From IMG/VR virus record IMGVR_UViG_3300032116_000576, positions 1 through 38,034 of that record: 38,034 nt of DNA. One strand, 5' to 3'. Under the pieces are notes generated by a model. That model worked only from the letters and a program-made list of their open reading frames with translations, did not search any database and had not been told where the DNA came from. This document shows, piece after piece, positions 36,041-38,034 of this stretch. The stretch's first letter is position 1. Every line of letters starts with the position of its first letter. A program made the translations under genes and the position numbers. Origin of the DNA: a virus.

Positions 36041-38026
36041 ATGACAAAACTTTCAAAGATATCCTTATTTATTTCGGTAATTATTATGATTGCCTTTTTT
36101 ACCACACAATCATTAGTTGTTTTTAAATTTATAAATTATATCGATGAGGTCGGTTATTTTGGTTACGCTTGTTTTTTGGCGTTTTTACCATTTTTCGCGG
36201 TCGTTGTTTTAGAATATGTAAAAAGAAATAGAATTGGTAAAAACCATAATAAGTATATTAAAGAATTAAATAATACACTTTTATCACAGTCACATAATCC
36301 TTTATTTTATGAAGGGAATACAACAGAAGGAGCTAAAGTACTAACTAAAGAAGTTACAGAATCGATAAGCGCCGATAGATGTTCAATATGGTTATACAAT
36401 GAAGATAAAACCGCAATTATATGTGAACAATTATATATTAAATCTGAAGATAACTGGTATCAGAATATAACTCTATATAAAAAAGATTTTCAACCATACT
36501 TTTTATCATTATTAATAAACCCAATCATTATTGCAAATGATGCCGAATCACATACGGCAACTTCTTGTTTTACTGAAACATATTTAAAACCACTTGGTGT
36601 AAAATCTATGTTAGATGTCCCTATTGTTTATCGTGGGGAAACGATTGGGGTTATTTGTATTGAGTCATTAACTCTTAGAGATTGGGATAATGCTGAAGTT
36701 AATTTTGCCCAACTATTATCATCCCTTTATACTTTTGCTTATTCAGTTAAAGAAGGAAACGATTTATTAAGAAGAAATAAAGAAACTGAAAACTTCTTAA
36801 ATGAATCATCAATTATATCAGTTACCGATAAGTATGGTAAAATCACATACGTTAATAAAAAATTTGAGGAAGTTTCAGGTTGGTTGTTAGATGAAGTTAA
36901 AGGTAAGGACCATAGTGTCGTTAACTCTGGATTACAACCTGATGGGTATTGGGGAAAGATGTATGAAAAAGTAATGAAAGGTGAAATATGGAACGATGTT
37001 GTTACCAATAAAGGAAAGTCAGGAGAACTATATTATGTTGATACATATATTAGAGCAAAATTCGATAAAGACGGTAAATTAGAAGGTTTCTCATCAATTA
37101 GACAAGATGTTACGGACCTTAAGAAAAAAGAAGTTGAAATTCGTAATAGAATGAACGCAATAAATAAATCTAATGCAGTTATTGAGTTTGATTTAGAAGG
37201 GAATATTATTTTTGCTAACGACTTATTTTTAAATACTATGGGGTATTCATCAATCGATGAAATAGTCGGAAAACATCATAGAATATTTATAGATGAGGAA
37301 CATTTAAAAAGTGAAGAATATAATCTTTTTTGGAAAAAATTAAATGATGGTATATTATTTACTGGTGAAATCACTAGAATCAAAAAGGACGGTTCTTTAG
37401 TATATTTACAGGCTACCTACAATCCTATTATTGGTTTGGACGGTAAAATTTATCGTGTTATGAAAATTGCAACAGATGTCACCACTACTCACGAACAAAA
37501 GAAAGAGATTGAAAAAAAGAACACTTATTTGGAACACGCGGCTAAAATATTAAGACATGATATGCACTCAGGTATTAACACATATATGCCAAGAGGGTTA
37601 AGTTCATTAGAAAGAAGATTAAGTTCTGACGACATTACATCATTAAATATTGAAGCGCCTATTAGAATGATTAAAGAAGGGTTAAAACACTCTCAAAAAG
37701 TTTACAAAGGTGTTTATGAGTTTACCAATTTAGTTAAAAAGGATGTTGTTTTAAATAAGACAGAATGTAATTTAAAAACCATACTTAATGATTATTTGTC
37801 ATCAACTGTGTACAGTAGTCAAGTCATTATTGAGGATTTACCAACTATAGAGGTGAACGAAGCATTATTCTGTACTGCGGTTGACAACTTAATTAGAAAT
37901 GGGTTAAAGTATAATGATTCAGATACTAAGTTTGTTAAAATTTATTCTGATGGGAATAATATCCATATACAAGATAATGGTAGAGGAATCACACAAGAAG
38001 ATTTTGACCACCTACGTAAACCATAA
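36041..38026 (+). CDS. Membrane sensor histidine kinase (2 TM, GAF, PAS, PAS, HisKA, broken ATPase domain)
   Basis: ATG 36041 follows a TATTTAT element by four bases. Two membrane helices (about 7-32 and 38-60) are followed by a GAF-like domain (about 88-240), PAS (about 255-360) and PAS (about 378-480). The phosphoacceptor is H506 in AAKILRHDMHSGIN, and the ATPase N box is DNLIRNGLKYND at 615-626. DNGRGI (645-650) is the G1 box. The frame then stops at residue 661, before the F and G2 boxes. The bases after position 38021 in another frame encode I-R-K-E, the expected continuation, so a one-base shift or sequencing error near 38021-38026 is likely. No response regulator is in the window. A full-sized histidine kinase is rare in phages. 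Confidence 0.85.
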   Translation: MTKLSKISLFISVIIMIAFFTTQSLVVFKFINYIDEVGYFGYACFLAFLPFFAVVVLEYVKRNRIGKNHNKYIKELNNTLLSQSHNPLFYEGNTTEGAKVLTKEVTESISADRCSIWLYNEDKTAIICEQLYIKSEDNWYQNITLYKKDFQPYFLSLLINPIIIANDAESHTATSCFTETYLKPLGVKSMLDVPIVYRGETIGVICIESLTLRDWDNAEVNFAQLLSSLYTFAYSVKEGNDLLRRNKETENFLNESSIISVTDKYGKITYVNKKFEEVSGWLLDEVKGKDHSVVNSGLQPDGYWGKMYEKVMKGEIWNDVVTNKGKSGELYYVDTYIRAKFDKDGKLEGFSSIRQDVTDLKKKEVEIRNRMNAINKSNAVIEFDLEGNIIFANDLFLNTMGYSSIDEIVGKHHRIFIDEEHLKSEEYNLFWKKLNDGILFTGEITRIKKDGSLVYLQATYNPIIGLDGKIYRVMKIATDVTTTHEQKKEIEKKNTYLEHAAKILRHDMHSGINTYMPRGLSSLERRLSSDDITSLNIEAPIRMIKEGLKHSQKVYKGVYEFTNLVKKDVVLNKTECNLKTILNDYLSSTVYSSQVIIEDLPTIEVNEALFCTAVDNLIRNGLKYNDSDTKFVKIYSDGNNIHIQDNGRGITQEDFDHLRKP

Positions 38027-38034
38027 GAAAAGAA

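Noticed and set aside
1-38034. tRNA genes, CRISPR arrays, insertion sequences, integrase or attachment sites
   Set aside because: No cloverleaf-like segments, regularly spaced repeats, transposase or recombinase motifs, or long terminal repeats were found by eye.

Overview
This 38 kb window is most likely part of the genome of a large tailed bacteriophage infecting a member of the Bacteroidota (Flavobacteriia-like). Its DNA is AT-rich and gene-dense, with many short genes of unknown function, multi-gene co-directional blocks and overlapping convergent ends. The host assignment rests on promoters of the Bacteroidota type (TTTG, 19-20 bp, TAnnTTTG), the absence of obvious Shine-Dalgarno sequences, and several proteins that resemble families I associate with Bacteroidota and their phages. 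No integrase, transposase, rRNA, tRNA or CRISPR array is visible. No terminase, capsid or tail sheath gene falls in the window, so the phage call is an inference from gene style and promoter organisation.

Layout. 1-525: two minus-strand genes, one cut by the left edge. 635-2008: a long acidic coiled-coil protein. 2049-6811: a nine-gene operon ending in a hairpin terminator, with a type II glutamine synthetase (GSII), a DUF3310 protein and two DNA methyltransferases. 6846-9394: a hydrophobic, Pro-tailed putative virion protein and a DHH/DHHA1 phosphoesterase. 9381-10282: DUF192 and NUDIX genes and a possible small RNA. 10308-12298: SmpB and small unknown genes behind host-type promoters. 12409-14929: RmlB/RmlC sugar-nucleotide enzymes and small genes. 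14990-16878: late-type genes. 16941-18611: host-promoter genes and a structured RNA. 18615-19558: a DUF6915 protein and a SpoT/Mesh1-like HD hydrolase. 19585-23628: a mosaic of small proteins in alternating orientation, each behind its own short promoter. 23683-26783: an operon with a CCA-adding-type nucleotidyltransferase and a metallophosphatase. 26816-30991: two large putative virion proteins. 31009-31205: a stand-alone structured RNA. 31206-35974: mixed genes, including a compact UvrC and an L,D-transpeptidase-like protein. 36041-38026: a membrane GAF-PAS-PAS histidine kinase that breaks off just before the right edge.

Two regulatory vocabularies run through the window. Genes that look metabolic or regulatory (SmpB, HD hydrolase, the nucleotidyltransferase operon, UvrC, both strong small genes and one RNA) lie behind the host-type TAnnTTTG element. 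A second set lies behind a short, very constant TATTTAT element, most often exactly four bases before the start codon, on either strand. Many proteins in this second set also begin with a similar short peptide (MKxxIxxILKE or MKxxITExxL). That peptide resembles the cleavable capsid-targeting sequences of T4-type internal head proteins. The most interesting reading of the window is that it encodes a large suite of otherwise dissimilar late proteins that are marked at the N-terminus for packaging into the phage head and possibly for ejection into the host. Several of these proteins appear to share a diverged alpha/beta domain, including one internal tandem duplication and two paralogous pairs.
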